Positions 36,066 through 47,813 are shown, counted from the first letter of the stretch. The stretch is 64,000 nt of DNA from Cokeromyces recurvatus (GCF_025118155.1 NW_026251391.1:1082773-1146772); one strand, 5' to 3'. Made by a program: numbers and translations. Notes: generated by a model not told the origin, from the sequence alone.

Positions 36066-37459
36066 TAAATTAACAGAAATAAACCATCATTTATTACATA
36101 ATAAAGAGGTTATTCACATAAAACTAGTATATTGAACTTCACAGCATAATATTTATTCTACATTCAGTTTTAATAATAGACATTGTTAGAATGTTCGAGC
36201 AATAATAATAATTATATACATAATTCAAACAGGATTATGACTGGTGTATTCAATTACATAATTGTTCTTGAGTGATACATATCATATATACATTGATAAT
36301 ATTGAATATTGTTAAGTAATGAAATCTTATACAATGATAATGATAGTAACTCATAAATAATTGGTATTGCTGCAGCTAGACATATTCACTGAGAATTAAT
36401 ATTGATGTGTCGCAGTTCAATAATAATGATTCGTTATGTTTCTAGGAACAGCGACAACTCAGGGAGAAAAAAGGAATAAAGATATATCTTATTGATCGCA
36501 GAATTATTCGGAGACAATGTTTTATGTAAAACACTTTATTATAGTAAACTTGCTTATCTAAATCATATTTCCATTGATAACACTTACCTTGTAAAAACAT
36601 ATAAATAGCCGTTGATTTTTCCATATAATTTTTAATTGTACAATTTTTGTATTATTGATAAACTATACAAAGTTTTCACAGACTTGTCTTTTGTTTATTT
36701 CTCTTTCTCTATCTTTTTGCTAATCAAAACACATGGGACAGGAGTGATAATTTGATCGTCTATGGTCTGACTGGTCACAACTACTGCATGTAGGCTGATT
36801 GATAACAGTCGAACGCTCAATATGAGCAGTACAATCCTTATGAGATTGGCGAACATCCCCTGATTTTGCTCAATGAGGACAAATTATTTCTATCATTTTA
36901 ATAATTCAATAGATATAATATTTTAAATGATGTAAATAATAATTTTATTAAAATCTATCGATAAAAGTAATTCTTTGATAATTTACAATATATATAATTT
37001 GGTGATCCTTTAGTAACTCTTATTATATTTGTTTTATAAAAAAAAAGTTTTACAAATTTTTATAATTAATTTTAAAGAATATCGTACACATTTGAAGACT
37101 TCTTTTGTGACCATAAAATAAATAATATTTAGCAGCAAATTTACGAATTTTACAAAACGGAAGTATTTTAATTAATAGATATTTAGAATCTCTGGTGCAA
37201 TTTAGACTATCAACTAGAAGAATGTTTATCATTATAATTTGATCCAACAAAACCAGTATTATGTTCAGTTTGATTCTGTTTTTTCGTATAGCGAATACTA
37301 AACTTGTTCGTTGAAGGTTGGTCAAAGTGTTTAAGTCCAGAAATAAGTACAGAGATGATAACAGTAACCGGTTTCTTGCTAGACATAACGATAGGTATAT
37401 GAAAAAGAACCAAAATTCAACCACAATGTAAGACTATTTGATAATTATAAATAAAGATG
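36066..37459. other. degenerate repeat-rich region, zinc-knuckle remnant
   Basis: No intact gene. On the minus strand at about 36720-36895 a translated stretch contains two Cys/His clusters (CPH...HKDC and CSSCDQSDHRR...CPMC) interrupted by one stop, resembling the zinc knuckles of fungal transposon-encoded proteins. Minus ORFs at 37050-37424 show no motif. Confidence 0.35.
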
Positions 37460-37666
37460 TTACTGAAAAAGTTTTACATGATTTGTAAATAATAAACTTA
37501 ACTTCTTTAATGCATATTTGAGTACGGAAATTTTGTAAGCAATATTGATGCAAACCATGCGCACAAGATCGATGACCGTCCACCCTCGGTACATTTTGAT
37601 TTCACCATAAACAGGCGGGTTGAACCGAACAAAAGTCTTGTCCTTACCCTTACTGATAGCAGCCAT
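37460..37666 (-). CDS. short unrecognised ORF, 5' part duplicated
   Basis: 68 codons starting MAAISKGKDKTFVRF. No family recognised; it could be a first exon. The first ~29 codons and about 110 bp upstream are duplicated at 37841-38038, where the ORF does not continue. It may be nonfunctional. Confidence 0.25.
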   Translation of the reverse strand: MAAISKGKDKTFVRFNPPVYGEIKMYRGWTVIDLVRMVCINIAYKISVLKYALKKLSLLFTNHVKLFQ

Positions 37667-37777
37667 TTTTTAAGTAGCAAATACTTTAAGTAGCAAATAA
37701 GGGAAGTAAGAAGGCAGGGACCAAAATGCGTAAAGCCTGAGCTGTTGGAGCTACAGGTCCTAGTTTGCGCATTCTGT
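37580..37777. repeat. 198-bp direct repeat, copy 1
   Basis: Almost identical to 37841-38038 (offset 261 bp); only a few substitutions are visible. The 63-bp spacer is not repeated. Confidence 0.92.
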
Positions 37778-37840
37778 TATCATCGACTCAATCACCTCAA
37801 AGAGTAACATAATCCTTGTACACATAGGAATTGCGAGCGG

Positions 37841-38038
37841 CCACCCTCGGTACATTTTGATTTCACCATAAACAGGCGGGTTGAACCGAACAAAAGTCTT
37901 GTCCTTACCCTTACTGATAGCAGCCATTCTTTAAGTAGCAAATACTTTAAGTAGCAAATAAGGGAAGTAAGAAGGCAGGGACCAAAATGCGTAAAGCCTG
38001 AGCTGTTGGAGCTACAGGTCCTAGTTTACGCATTCCGT
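37841..38038. repeat. 198-bp direct repeat, copy 2
   Basis: Second copy of the repeat at 37580; begins CCACCCTCGGTAC. Confidence 0.92.
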
Positions 38039-38382
38039 GCTCACAATTTATTCATAGCATCACGGCTGTACCATCAAATAAATATTAGATCAAGTTGTCA
38101 GTAAAATTAGTGACAATTACCTTTAATTCTTGAGAATCCTTAATGAAGAACCAGCAGATGAGTAGACGTCATTATATGAGAGCTGTGAAGAATAGAAGAG
38201 GAAGAGAGGGAAAAAGAAAAAAAGAAAGAGTTGGGGTTGACGCATGCATCATATGGAGCAGACGTCATCAAATACAGCGTACGCACTTATATGCCGGACA
38301 TTCAAAATAAAAAATAAAATTCATGCTTTTTAGTAACCACAAATTACTTCCCTCAGCACCTTACTCTTTTTTTCAATTGAGG

Positions 38383-40086
38383 ATGGTAAAAAAATCTTTA
38401 AATTCTGCAGTTATTCAAGAGCTTAAAAAGAATCCATCCTTAGACTACTTTAGCTTCGCAAAAGCTAAAAATAGAAACATGTCAAGGACCAATTTAACGT
38501 ATTCAATCATACTCGAAAGAGTAATCAAGAATGGTACCCAAAAGCAAAAAAAGATCGCAAAAAAGCAAAAAGATTTATTTAGCGTTAGTTGTTGCATCTT
38601 TTTTTAATAATCGAAGTAATGTAATTCTCACTGGCATTTATAGGAACGAAAAAAAGAGAATTCTGACTTTGCGTCAGAATACAAAAGGTATTGGACTCAA
38701 TACACTGCTCAGGATTTAAACCAAAAACTCAGTGATATTGCCTCAAATGCCGCTTTATCATTAAGCGAAATCACATGGAGCTATATTGAAGACAATACGA
38801 GAAGAGTAAGTCTGATAAATTGAGAAGTATGCGTTTCGTCTGTATTAATAATTCTTTTCTAATTTATCAACTAGACATTTGGTCAAACAGTAGTCACAAA
38901 CCCCTTACAAACAGCCTCAGACCTTTCACCAACAGACTCAAATTACCCGTCAACGGCCTCAAGCTCCCCACCAATATCGTCTACAAACAACCCAGATAAC
39001 TTACAAAGTTTTCTGGAGTATAGTGAAGATCTTGAGAATGAGTAAGTTTGTCCTAGTTGTATTTCTGTAAATATTGCTAAGTAAGTTTTTTATAGTTTGT
39101 TAAGTATGTATATCATAGATTTAAGTGATACTGTAACTGTAAATGTGTTAGAGCAAACCCTTAACAAAGCCACCTATGATGAGATTAATAATGATTGTAT
39201 CCTCAAAGCTTATCCCCTAACCAACGAATGTAGGGATCTTTTAGAAAGGATATCTAGTTGTCCACCCGCTCTTTCGCCAATTAGAAAATTGCTAATGAAT
39301 TATGTTGAGTTTTCCAATAATAGTAAATTTGATCCTTATCTTCATAATGATTATGAATTTATTCATGACATCGTATTTCATTTGTAAGTTTTATTATAGA
39401 GTTGTTCACCTTTTATATATAACACTAATTCATTCTGATTATACATTCTCCTAGCTTAAAATTATGCGAAAGCCCAATGAACCCTATCTCTCAAACTTTG
39501 AAAGAACGCACCGCTGCTACTTGGATTTCGTTTCCAATAATTAATTCGCTTTTTTTACAATTCCAAGACATAATCGAATTTAAATGGTAATTATCAGTTT
39601 TTTCCTGCATTTGCTATCTGACTCATGTTATCATTTAGGATTGAGGTTCTTCATTTGGATTTAGACAACAGCAAGATTGATGGATTAGCAATTGAAAGAA
39701 AAAGCAAGTCAATGGTCATTATTATAGAGTTTGCAGGAGGCTCTAACACACATACAGAAACAAAATTGGAGAGTGATTGTATTAAAATTTACAAAAATGC
39801 AATTAAAAGTTTAAAAAACGATGTTAAAAAAAAGCGTTTGTTTACAGTTCTTTATTACAGTAAGTAAAAATACTATGCTAATAAAATGCAAATGTATGAA
39901 CTAAAATCGCAATAAATAGATAATACTATTTTCTTTGAGAGCTTAACAATCCATAATGAATACTATGTAAGAAAAAGACATCTAGAATTATCTATGCCTC
40001 AAAATCCTAGAGGTCTTAAATCGTTTGCTGCCCTCCTACCAACTGTGCTTTCTTGGCGCCAAGCTGTTATTGATTCAGTCGAGTGA
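38383..40086 (+). CDS. PD-(D/E)XK nuclease-like protein, gene 1
   Basis: Seven exons (38383-38583, 38644-38805, 38875-39041, 39096-39383, 39455-39586, 39639-39859, 39920-40086) join without a stop to 445 residues; an in-frame ATG at 38323 would add 20. The N-terminal part resembles a small basic DNA-binding segment, then a Ser/Thr/Pro-rich linker, then a globular C-terminal half. There WIEVLHLDLDNSKIDGLAIE and MVIIIEFAGG give the D-x(n)-E-x-x layout of a PD-(D/E)XK fold, followed by KLESDCIKIYKNAIKSL and a C-terminal WRQAVIDS helix. It resembles in architecture the second gene at 50052. I believe both belong to a large uncharacterised Mucoromycota family, but that is from memory. Nuclease activity is an inference. 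Confidence 0.6.
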
Positions 40087-40626
40087 AGTTTTTTACTTTT
40101 TTTAATTTTTTCATTGATGATAATAAAGCTGATATTCTACTATAAAAATTGCTATTCACTTTTAATAAAAGCTGTAATGTGTGTGCGTGTGTTTTTTTTT
40201 GAAATTGACAACCATATTTGCCTAAGTGGACATTATGTTTTTTAAGTAATGGACGATATGATTTTTCAAAAGCGGCTATTATTTTTGCTCAAACTGACAA
40301 CTACATTTTAATAATTGCCATTTGTTTTTGGCTCAACGACATTTATTTTTCATAAAGTGACAAAATTTACCAGACGCACTGTATTCTATTATTTTAAGGG
40401 GTAATTGAAACTATAACAACAAAATGATACAATGAAATACAACAAAACCAAAAAAAAAAAAAAAACAAAAAAAAAAAAAACAAAAAGCAAAATAATTATT
40501 TTATAAGCCAAATTATGTTTATAAATATAAATAGGATATGTATTACATTAACAAATGAGCTTTTTTTTTTTTTTGTTAAGCCTAAAAAAAATATACATGT
40601 ATAAAAATAGAAATTATTATTAAAAT
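40087..40626. other. TIR-like tail and 3' intergenic sequence
   Basis: About 40190-40385 holds a series of GACATT/GACAA motifs ending TTTACCAGACGCACTGTA, similar in style to the ends of the element at 43776-45135 (GTGACAAAATTTAC). It could be one end of a TA-flanked element. Then mixed A/C runs at 40450-40490. Confidence 0.4.
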
Positions 40627-41738
40627 CTAAAGAAAAGCCGAGAACATGACCGCAACTAAAGATAACAAAATAGGTGCTGCTGTTAATGATACCATGATAT
40701 TACTTGTTGCTTCCGATATGGAACCACCTGTTGTTGTAGATGATGTTGACGCTGTTGATTCATATACATTACATTGCAACTGCTTTTCATGATAGGTGAC
40801 GTTATTTAACTGAGCCGTAATTTGTAAAGCATCTCCGTTATTATAGAAATCCACTTCTAAAAAGTTAGGTTGTCTGCCAAAGACATGAGTGCATTGTTCT
40901 GCCTGTTTTAGTAGCGAACCATCTCCATTTGTAACATCCGAAGTGCCCTTCTGAGGTATTTCAATTGTGGTCGAGCCTAAAGTTAAGGTACCATATAAAA
41001 AGTGATTCATGACATACATCACTTTAGTTGGATTCTCGGGTGGATTAGGTCGGTCGATAATACACTCAAAAGATGATTCATTACGATTATTATAAGGTGT
41101 TTCAAACACAAAATCCCACTCTCTCATTAACCTACAAGAAAAAATTGTTTAATTGATAGATAAATGTATTCTTTTTTTTTTTTTTACCATGGTAACTCTT
41201 TACTATTAGCTCCTTCATCTATAAAGTTGATAACTCGTTTACCGGATGCTATCAATTCTCCTAACGTAGGCCATGTAAAATTTTCAAATGGTTGTGTATA
41301 AACATAATCGATCAATCCACTATTTGTATAAGCTGTCTTGAAAGCGTCTGTACCAAAGGACCCTAAATTATTCCACATAATAGTGATTACTTCATTCGGG
41401 TTTGCTTTAAGCCAGTTAGTGATGGTAGAAAGCGTATCAACAGCAGGACCAGCGTTAAGGATAGTGCAGGATGTATGACAGAGTTGAATAGAAGATGAAT
41501 TAGTCATCTTGATAGCCGATAACTTTAGGCCTCGAACACCATCATCTAGTTGAATATTAACTGGGCAAGCTTGATTAGCAGCTGGGTTAGCTATGTAACT
41601 ATAAGAATTATGAGTCATCAAGTAAGTCAGTGTTTGATACTGTTTTGAACAGAATTCTGCATAACCATTGCATAGTTGTTGTGCCTGTGTGATGGTAGCT
41701 GTTGTTAATAGCAAAATGGCAATAGATAAAAATTTCAT
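40627..41738 (-). CDS. secreted, probably GPI-anchored PI-PLC X-domain protein
   Basis: Two exons (41188-41738 and 40627-41131) encode 351 residues. A signal peptide (residues 1-19) precedes a PI-specific phospholipase C X-type domain: His43 in LMTHNSYSY and His88 in QLCHTSC are the expected catalytic histidines, with DDGVRGLKL between them and NEVITIMW after. The C-terminus is Ser/Thr-rich and ends in a hydrophobic stretch (APILLSLVAVMFSAFL), a GPI-anchor signal pattern. Fungal members of this class act at the cell surface; substrate unproven. The intron (41132-41187) joins TGG codons in frame. No inactivating change is seen. Confidence 0.85.
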
Positions 41739-42648
41739 TTTTTTTTCTATAAAACAAAAACTAAAAATAAAGAAAAGAAAGAAGAATTTTTTTTTCCTTT
41801 TTTTTTTTTTTAGTAGCTTAATAGTGATGAAGGAAGGAGGAGAACGGACAACAACACTAGCGGATGATGAAATTTACAAAGCCTAATTTTTTGCCAAGGA
41901 ATCAAGTTACCCAGAAAAAACGTACACACACATTTATCTAGAGACATATTCCCTTAACGTATTCTTCTTTAAAAGAAAAAAAAAATAAGAGCAATAAAAT
42001 GATAATGTAAACATTTAATAGAGGTAGTATAAAATGCACTTACACAGTATGTTACTGAAAATAGGATGATAAAAGACTAAAAATGAACTAACATGATCTT
42101 ACATGCGTAACGCAATAATTAATTACGATCAATCATTTTTATTTTTATTATTTTTTATAAATTAAAATTTATAAAGCGACCTATGAGCACATAATATGTT
42201 TGTTATATTGGATTTCCCAGGTCAGTTCAAATTATGTGGAAAAAAAAAAGTATATAAAAAACCTCTTACGGGACAAGAGGTAAAAAGGTAAAGGAAAGGA
42301 AGAAGAGAAGGTGAGAAAGAAAGGGGAAATATTGCTAACAAGTTTAAAGGGAAAACCAGTTGAGTAATTTCCTGTCTGAGGCAAGAAGTAGAGGAGATAG
42401 TTTATCGTGTAATAGGTAACCCATTTCCTGTAGAATAGTGCACATATCTGGCCAACGATAGAGCCAGGCAGAAATTTCCTGAGAATTTCAGTACTTGTGC
42501 TGAGGGAGATGATTTAAAATAAAGGAAAGAAGATCTGCGACGGATTGTGGCAAGAATAAACGAGTGTGCATGTGCAAGCATTTAGTGGTGTGTGACCGCA
42601 ATAATTAATTAAAGTATATCCACTCTCAAATCGAACATTTTTTGAACT
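41739..42648. other. intergenic region
   Basis: No gene recognised. It contains the promoter side of the PLC gene, A/T runs, and purine-rich sequence around 42280-42340. Confidence 0.45.
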
Positions 42649-42779
42649 CAGTGGTACATTTTTAGAAAACAAAATGGAACATTTAACCAATTAAATTCGA
42701 ACAAAGTTTGAACTTAATTTGGACCTAAGTCTGAACATTATCTTTACCTTTATAATAAGCTTATTTTTTTTTTTAACAT

Positions 42780-43660
42780 GAAGACGGGTCCGGTAACATT
42801 ACTAATGAAGATGAAACTGAGGCTATGGATTTTGAGATTGAAGACAATCCTTACAATTTAAATAAACTGACTGATTTCGAGGAGTACCTGAAAAAACAAA
42901 CCTTTGGACGTCGAAATGTCTGATAACAACAGTATAGAAGCTGGTATTAGTAATAGCATAAGAGTTACTGGTTCAGATAAAGGCCAGAAATATATGTTTC
43001 ACGATGGAACTACCCGTGGGTTGTTATTGTTTTTTATTGGGGGCTACAAGAAGGCCTATCTGTTCATGCCGCGGCTTTAAGAGCCAATATGAGCCATAGT
43101 ACAGTAAATAACTGGTATCAGAAGTACCCAAGCGACCCTGATAATTATGAAATGAAAAAAAAAAGACCAACCGTAGTAGCAGTAGACCCGTTTCTAAACT
43201 TAAGGAACCGCACAAACGACATTTGATCGATTTTTTTGATGAAAATTCATTTGCTGCTATAACTGATGCTGTAGAAAGTTTGACAACTGCTTTTGAAGGG
43301 CTTAATATTAAGAAGTCAAGAGTTCATGAGTTTATGAAAGACGAATGTAAACCCTCTTTAAGAGTCGCAACGTTGCATCCAGACCCTCGTAACGATGAAA
43401 GACATATCGAAAAAAGATTGAAGTAGGCACAAGTGTGGTTGGACACAGACATGGACTTTACAAAAAACTGTGTTTTTATTGACGAGTCCAGTTTTGACAT
43501 AAATATGAGACGCAGTAGAGCATGGTTTAAAAAGGGTACCGAAGCTATAATTCCTACTTCAGGTACTAGAGCAGTATCACATACTGTTATTGGAGCAATC
43601 TCGGCCATAGGTGTTGTTAATATACATTATTGTTTATCACATCTCTGTACACAAACGGTA
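42780..43660 (+). pseudogene. Tc1-like transposase, N-terminal part, decayed
   Basis: Several frames with stops. Best part 43429-43620 encodes WLDTDMDFTKNCVFIDESSF and GAISAIGVVNIHY, aligning with NETDLDFTSNCVFIDEAAF and GVISPYGVVNIK of the intact transposase at 45380-46699. Upstream, 43200-43425 aligns with its helix-turn-helix to catalytic linker. It lacks the second catalytic Asp and the Glu, which appear 9 kb away. Confidence 0.8.
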
Positions 43661-43933
43661 AATAATAATAGCCGTGTGATGTTATCAGTGCAATTCATCC
43701 AATAAATTTTGTTGGACTATAAAAAATGACAGTTATTCTGTAGCAGTGACAAAATTTAATGGATTAACTGTAGTACAGTAAAACGGTCACTTTGAGAAAA
43801 TTGAAGGTCTGTAACCAAAGAATAAATGTCAATTTCCAAAAAAAAAAAAAAAAAAAAAAAAAACTCACCATAGAATATACGGACTGGAAAGGACGAATTG
43901 GATATATGACGCAACTATTTTTTTTTCCAAGGT

Positions 43934-44245
43934 GTGGTGATTGTACATCAAGTTGATTCATTATATATACCAAAATTGTTATTGAAACTGGATAATTTTC
44001 GATCAACTTTGAAACGGCTTTACGCATGGAAAGAGATGAAAATAAAAATTAGCAATGAAATAAAACTAGTGGCTTTTGAAGAGCAGCGAGAATATATGGC
44101 AGTGGATATTTCTACTTCCCATCGTGAAATTGTCTATAGCCCACCGCGATCACCAAAACTTATGATAACACCTTTTTTCACACCAACAAGACCTAATAAA
44201 AGGAAAACACCTCATGAGTATTATCAGAATGAAAACGAGGAGTAG
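43934..44245 (+). CDS. unrecognised ORF inside the 1.36-kb TIR element
   Basis: 103 codons (start MVIVHQVDSLYIPK), basic, with no motif I know. A second coding-like stretch at about 44826-45029 (reads RDGQENVYNDLG, ending LKQNYV) follows a TTACAG that could be an acceptor. They may be exons of one cargo gene or chance ORFs. Confidence 0.3.
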   Translation: MVIVHQVDSLYIPKLLLKLDNFRSTLKRLYAWKEMKIKISNEIKLVAFEEQREYMAVDISTSHREIVYSPPRSPKLMITPFFTPTRPNKRKTPHEYYQNENEE

Positions 44246-44825
44246 GCGTTGCAGCAACCAAATGAAATTATATTATATTTATTTTCTATTACTCAAATAA
44301 AGAAGTGGTATTTCTTATGATTAAGCTGAGTTTCAGATCAGGGTGAGATCCAAGGTAAATTACGTTTCTAGACTTTGTATGGCTTGTTGTATCAGGATCG
44401 TAATTTACCCACTAATTTATAAAATTCTATCCTTGCTAAATTCTTGAGTATAATTAAGGCTCTCAAAACACGAAGGAGTTATAACTAATCACTCAAAGAA
44501 GAACAGGGAAGAGAGGATGTTTTATTATTTTGATTATTATTCCTAATTTCTAGTTTACTCGTGATAACACTAGTACACTTGTATCACTTCCACAATTTAG
44601 GTTCCTGGACCAGGTTTTATCCTCTCATCTGATCACTGTCACCTTATCACGGTTTGACTGCTCTTTAAGTAATATAAACGTTTCTGTTAGTCAATACCGT
44701 CTCTAATAAGTCAAAAATTGACCTAAATAATACTTCTTTTTTTTATTAAATTCAAATTCTAAACAGCTTTTATACTTTTATTTTGAAACTAATGGCAAAT
44801 ATATATAAATAAATATATATATTAC
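44246..44825. other. internal non-coding part of TIR element
   Basis: AT-rich, no gene or repeat recognised. Confidence 0.35.
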
Positions 44826-45222
44826 AGAGATGGACAGGAGAATGTTTACAACGATCTAGGGATAAAAGTTTTTGACCCAATGAATGATGTTCTAACGCAA
44901 ATCACAGACCCTAACATTGTCCTCTACGAAACTATAGCCACACAGAGCTCATATTTAGAAGCTCGCAAATCTATTAAAAAAAATGTTAAGAAAAACGATA
45001 AACCCAAACTGAAGCAGAATTATGTATAATGATTATAACGATAATACAAGAGAGGTTTTTTTTTTTTTTTTTGGAAATTGACATTTATTCTTTGGTTACA
45101 GACCTTCAATTTTCTCAAAGTGACAAAATTTACTGTTCTTACTGGATAACATTGTGCAGTCAACATATCATGGATTGATAATATACACGTTGTACAATGA
45201 ATTACTATAATAGATAATTATA

Positions 45223-46881
45223 CACTATTTTCACAAATTATTCGTGCACCTTCAGGAAAAAAATTTGTGTAGTTTAAAAATAAAAATTGATTTAGGCTCA
45301 GAAAAAAAATTCATTCAAATTAATTTTAAAAATTCATGATTTATTATTGCATGAAGTGCACGAAAAAAAAACAAGAAAACTACATTGGCTTACAGTTCAA
45401 ACAGTCTTCGAATTTAGCAGCTGAGTATCTGCAGAATCCTTGAAGATCACTCAAAAGGATTCTGTTGCATGCATCCCCAATTCTAGACGACAATGTCTCT
45501 TCCTGCAAAAGCTCTTCTCTTTTAAGCTTGCTTTTACATACTGACCAAAATTGTTCAATTGGGTTGAGCTCAGGGGAGTAAGCTGGAAGATAAACACAGC
45601 CGTAGCCGCGTTGCTCAATGTATTTTCTGATATCAGCATGCTTGTGAATAGGAGCATTGTCCATAACAATGTAATTGTCCTTAAATTGCTCATGCTGATC
45701 CAAAATATCAAGGGTACTTGTAATGAAATTGAAGTAGTGCCCAGTGACAGTTCCGCCTTTGGTATTTCCAGTAGCCTGAGTACTACCTGCTGTCTTTCTC
45801 TTCTTCAAAGGGACAGGTGCTCTTGGTCTTCTTACTTTGATGTTTACTACACCATAAGGAGAGATAACACCCAAAATAGTTGTTGTTTTGGCTTTTGTCT
45901 TGGGTACAACTACAACAGCACGGCTTCCTTTTTTTGACCATGCTACAGAGCGCTTCATGTTGATATGGAAAGCTGCCTCGTCAATAAAGACGCAGTTACT
46001 CGTGAAATCAAGGTCTGTTTCATTCCATCTTACTACCCAATCATGTCTCTCCTGAATTTTTTCAGGGCTGTTTCGCTCTACTGAGTGGAAGTGTGCTTTC
46101 TTCAAACTAATTCTGCACTTTTTGGTCACAAAGTTGTAAAGAGCAGTTTTTGAAATAGATAGGTCCTCAAACTTGCTTGTCAAATTGTCCATCATCTCCT
46201 CCAAAACTAAACTTGACTTATCATCAATAAGCTCTTTCAAGAATTGTTCATGCTCTTCTTTCAAGATAGGTGGTCTTCCCACAGGTCTGCCACTACCCTT
46301 TTTTCTTTCAATCACTTCCTCTGGATTCTGGCTTTCTTTTTTGTACCAACTTTGAGCAGTGGTCTCTGGCATTTTAAGGGCTCTAGCTGCTTCTCTTATG
46401 CCCATGTTTTTCTCATAAATAAGAAAAAAAAATCGCTCCTTATCTTCAGGTTTGTAGCGTCTGTAGGTTCTCTTGCCCTTTTCAGATGTTTGGTCATTAG
46501 TATTGGACTCCTCAGACAGCTTCTCTTCTTTTTCATGTTCCATTCTCTCAGGTGGCTTTACGTCGAAGTACTGGTTCAAATCCGTTACATTTTCAAGCGG
46601 ATAAGTTTCATCATCCACTTCCATATCAATCGTAAAAACTTCATTTCCCTGGTCATCTAACATGTTTCCTTTTCCGTCTTCGTGAATAAAAGAGTCCATA
46701 CTGAATTGAATATAAAGTGAGAAAGAAAGGCTCCTGATACTGCGCGAAATTTTTTTCTTTAATTGCACGAAACTATTTCCTTTTAATGGCCGAAGTTTAT
46801 TCCTGAGCCTAAATCAATTTTTATTTTTAAACTGCACAGATTTTTTTCCTGAAGGTGCACGAATAATTTGTGAAAATAGTG
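45223..46881 (-). mobile_element. intact Tc1-like DNA transposon, 1659 bp
   Basis: Flanked by TA on both sides (45221-45222 and 46882-46883). Inverted repeats of about 79 bp start CACTATTTTCACAAATTATT and differ at only two positions by eye. They enclose one uninterrupted transposase gene on the minus strand. This looks like a recent, potentially mobile copy. Confidence 0.93.
45380..46699 (-). CDS. Tc1/mariner-type transposase, DD34E
   Basis: 439 codons from MDSFIHEDGK (an in-frame ATG 23 codons upstream is less likely). An acidic N-terminus leads to a helix-turn-helix region (RYKPEDKERFFFLI, GIREAARALKMPETTAQSWYKK) and a GRPVGRPP hook, then the RNase H-like core: Asp in VFIDEAAF, Asp in IVMDNAPIH, and Glu in SPELNPIEQFW, with 34 residues between the second Asp and the Glu. 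The reading frame is unbroken and all catalytic residues are present. It catalyses cut-and-paste movement at TA sites. The C-terminus after KLKREELL is typical for the family. Confidence 0.93.
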   Translation of the reverse strand: MDSFIHEDGKGNMLDDQGNEVFTIDMEVDDETYPLENVTDLNQYFDVKPPERMEHEKEEKLSEESNTNDQTSEKGKRTYRRYKPEDKERFFFLIYEKNMGIREAARALKMPETTAQSWYKKESQNPEEVIERKKGSGRPVGRPPILKEEHEQFLKELIDDKSSLVLEEMMDNLTSKFEDLSISKTALYNFVTKKCRISLKKAHFHSVERNSPEKIQERHDWVVRWNETDLDFTSNCVFIDEAAFHINMKRSVAWSKKGSRAVVVVPKTKAKTTTILGVISPYGVVNIKVRRPRAPVPLKKRKTAGSTQATGNTKGGTVTGHYFNFITSTLDILDQHEQFKDNYIVMDNAPIHKHADIRKYIEQRGYGCVYLPAYSPELNPIEQFWSVCKSKLKREELLQEETLSSRIGDACNRILLSDLQGFCRYSAAKFEDCLNCKPM

Positions 46882-46883
46882 TA

Positions 46884-47612
46884 CACTATTTCAGAAAAAA
46901 ATCGCACACTTTCTGAATAGTTGCTATTTGATTTTTTATCAACAATGTCTTCTGAACCAACTTTCTCTTTTGACATAAAATTTTGCAGGCGCCCAATTAT
47001 CATGATTTAACTTGTGGTCTTTATTTTTGTGTTATCCACATGATTTTCTATTTTATGCACAGCATAGTTCGATACATTATAAGTTATTACGCTGTTACCA
47101 CATGTTTATTCCATTTATATATATATGGGAGGTCGTTATGACCCCCCTAAGTTTTTATTATAAATAATTAGGCGTAGTGGCTCATGATCTTAACATTTAT
47201 AAGGAAAGTTTTTTGGATTATTATTTTCGCTTAAAAGTCTAGTGGAGTGAGTGGAGAGGAAGAGGATAAATTATAAATGAATTAAGGAAATAAAAGGCGC
47301 TAATCTACTGAACAATTTTAGGCACCAGAACGAGAAACAGAATGTCCAAGCGGATCATACAATAATTTGAACGGACATGGTGAAACCGGATGTGGGCATC
47401 TACCCCACTTGAACACAAACATAAACACAGACAATCAACATCTTCTACACCCCTACAGCCAGAGGACCTACATAACCTTTACCCAAAGCGAATGATTCGA
47501 TTACGCCTGAAGGCTTTAACCCATATTGCTTGATTTTGCTTCTATAAAAAGTATAAAATTAGTATACTGAAAGTATAAATTTGCAAGCGTCAACCAGAAT
47601 AACACCAAGGCA
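46884..47612. other. unassigned sequence in nest
   Basis: No gene recognised. Just right of the transposon, ACTATTTCAGAAAAAAATCGCACACTTTCTGAATAG suggests a short interrupted inverted repeat. The remainder is unassigned. Confidence 0.35.
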
Positions 47613-47813
47613 AACGTTCTCGATAGACACCTTACTTGACAAGCAAATAAGTCAACTCTTTTTTTCATTTAGTTGCGTCGCAGCTAAGGATATCTGCCTA
47701 GCCTACGGAGAACGTTCACAGTTAACACTACTTCCATGCCCTGTGCAATCCTACAGCATGGACTTAGATATCACAGAGATATCAAAGAGATATATGGTAT
47801 CTGCGTAACTGCG
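47613..47813. repeat. 201-bp direct repeat, copy 1
   Basis: Near-identical to 47851-48050 (offset 238). Each copy contains an internal inverted pair AACGTTCTC ... GAGAACGTT about 90 bp apart. It creates a meaningless 75-codon ORF. Confidence 0.93.

Larger units (their letters stand above)
43776..45135. mobile_element. 1.36-kb TIR element without transposase
   Basis: Left end CAGTAAAACGGTCACTTTGAG and right end (reverse complement) CAGTAAATTTTGTCACTTTG share about 70 bp, nearly identical after the first few bases, through the segment TGTAACCAAAGAATAAATG. Inside are two coding-like stretches but no recognisable transposase. Confidence 0.7.

Noticed and set aside
37580..38038. possible SINE/tRNA-like repeat because of GGTTCAACCC on the minus strand
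   Set aside because: The B-box match is partial, no convincing A box at the right spacing, and no A-rich tail or cloverleaf could be drawn.
46173..46660. plus ORFs opposite the Tc1 transposase
   Set aside because: Shadows of the intact minus-strand transposase.
47581..47808. 75-codon ORF over the 201-bp repeat
   Set aside because: No conserved features; the second repeat copy does not maintain it as a gene.
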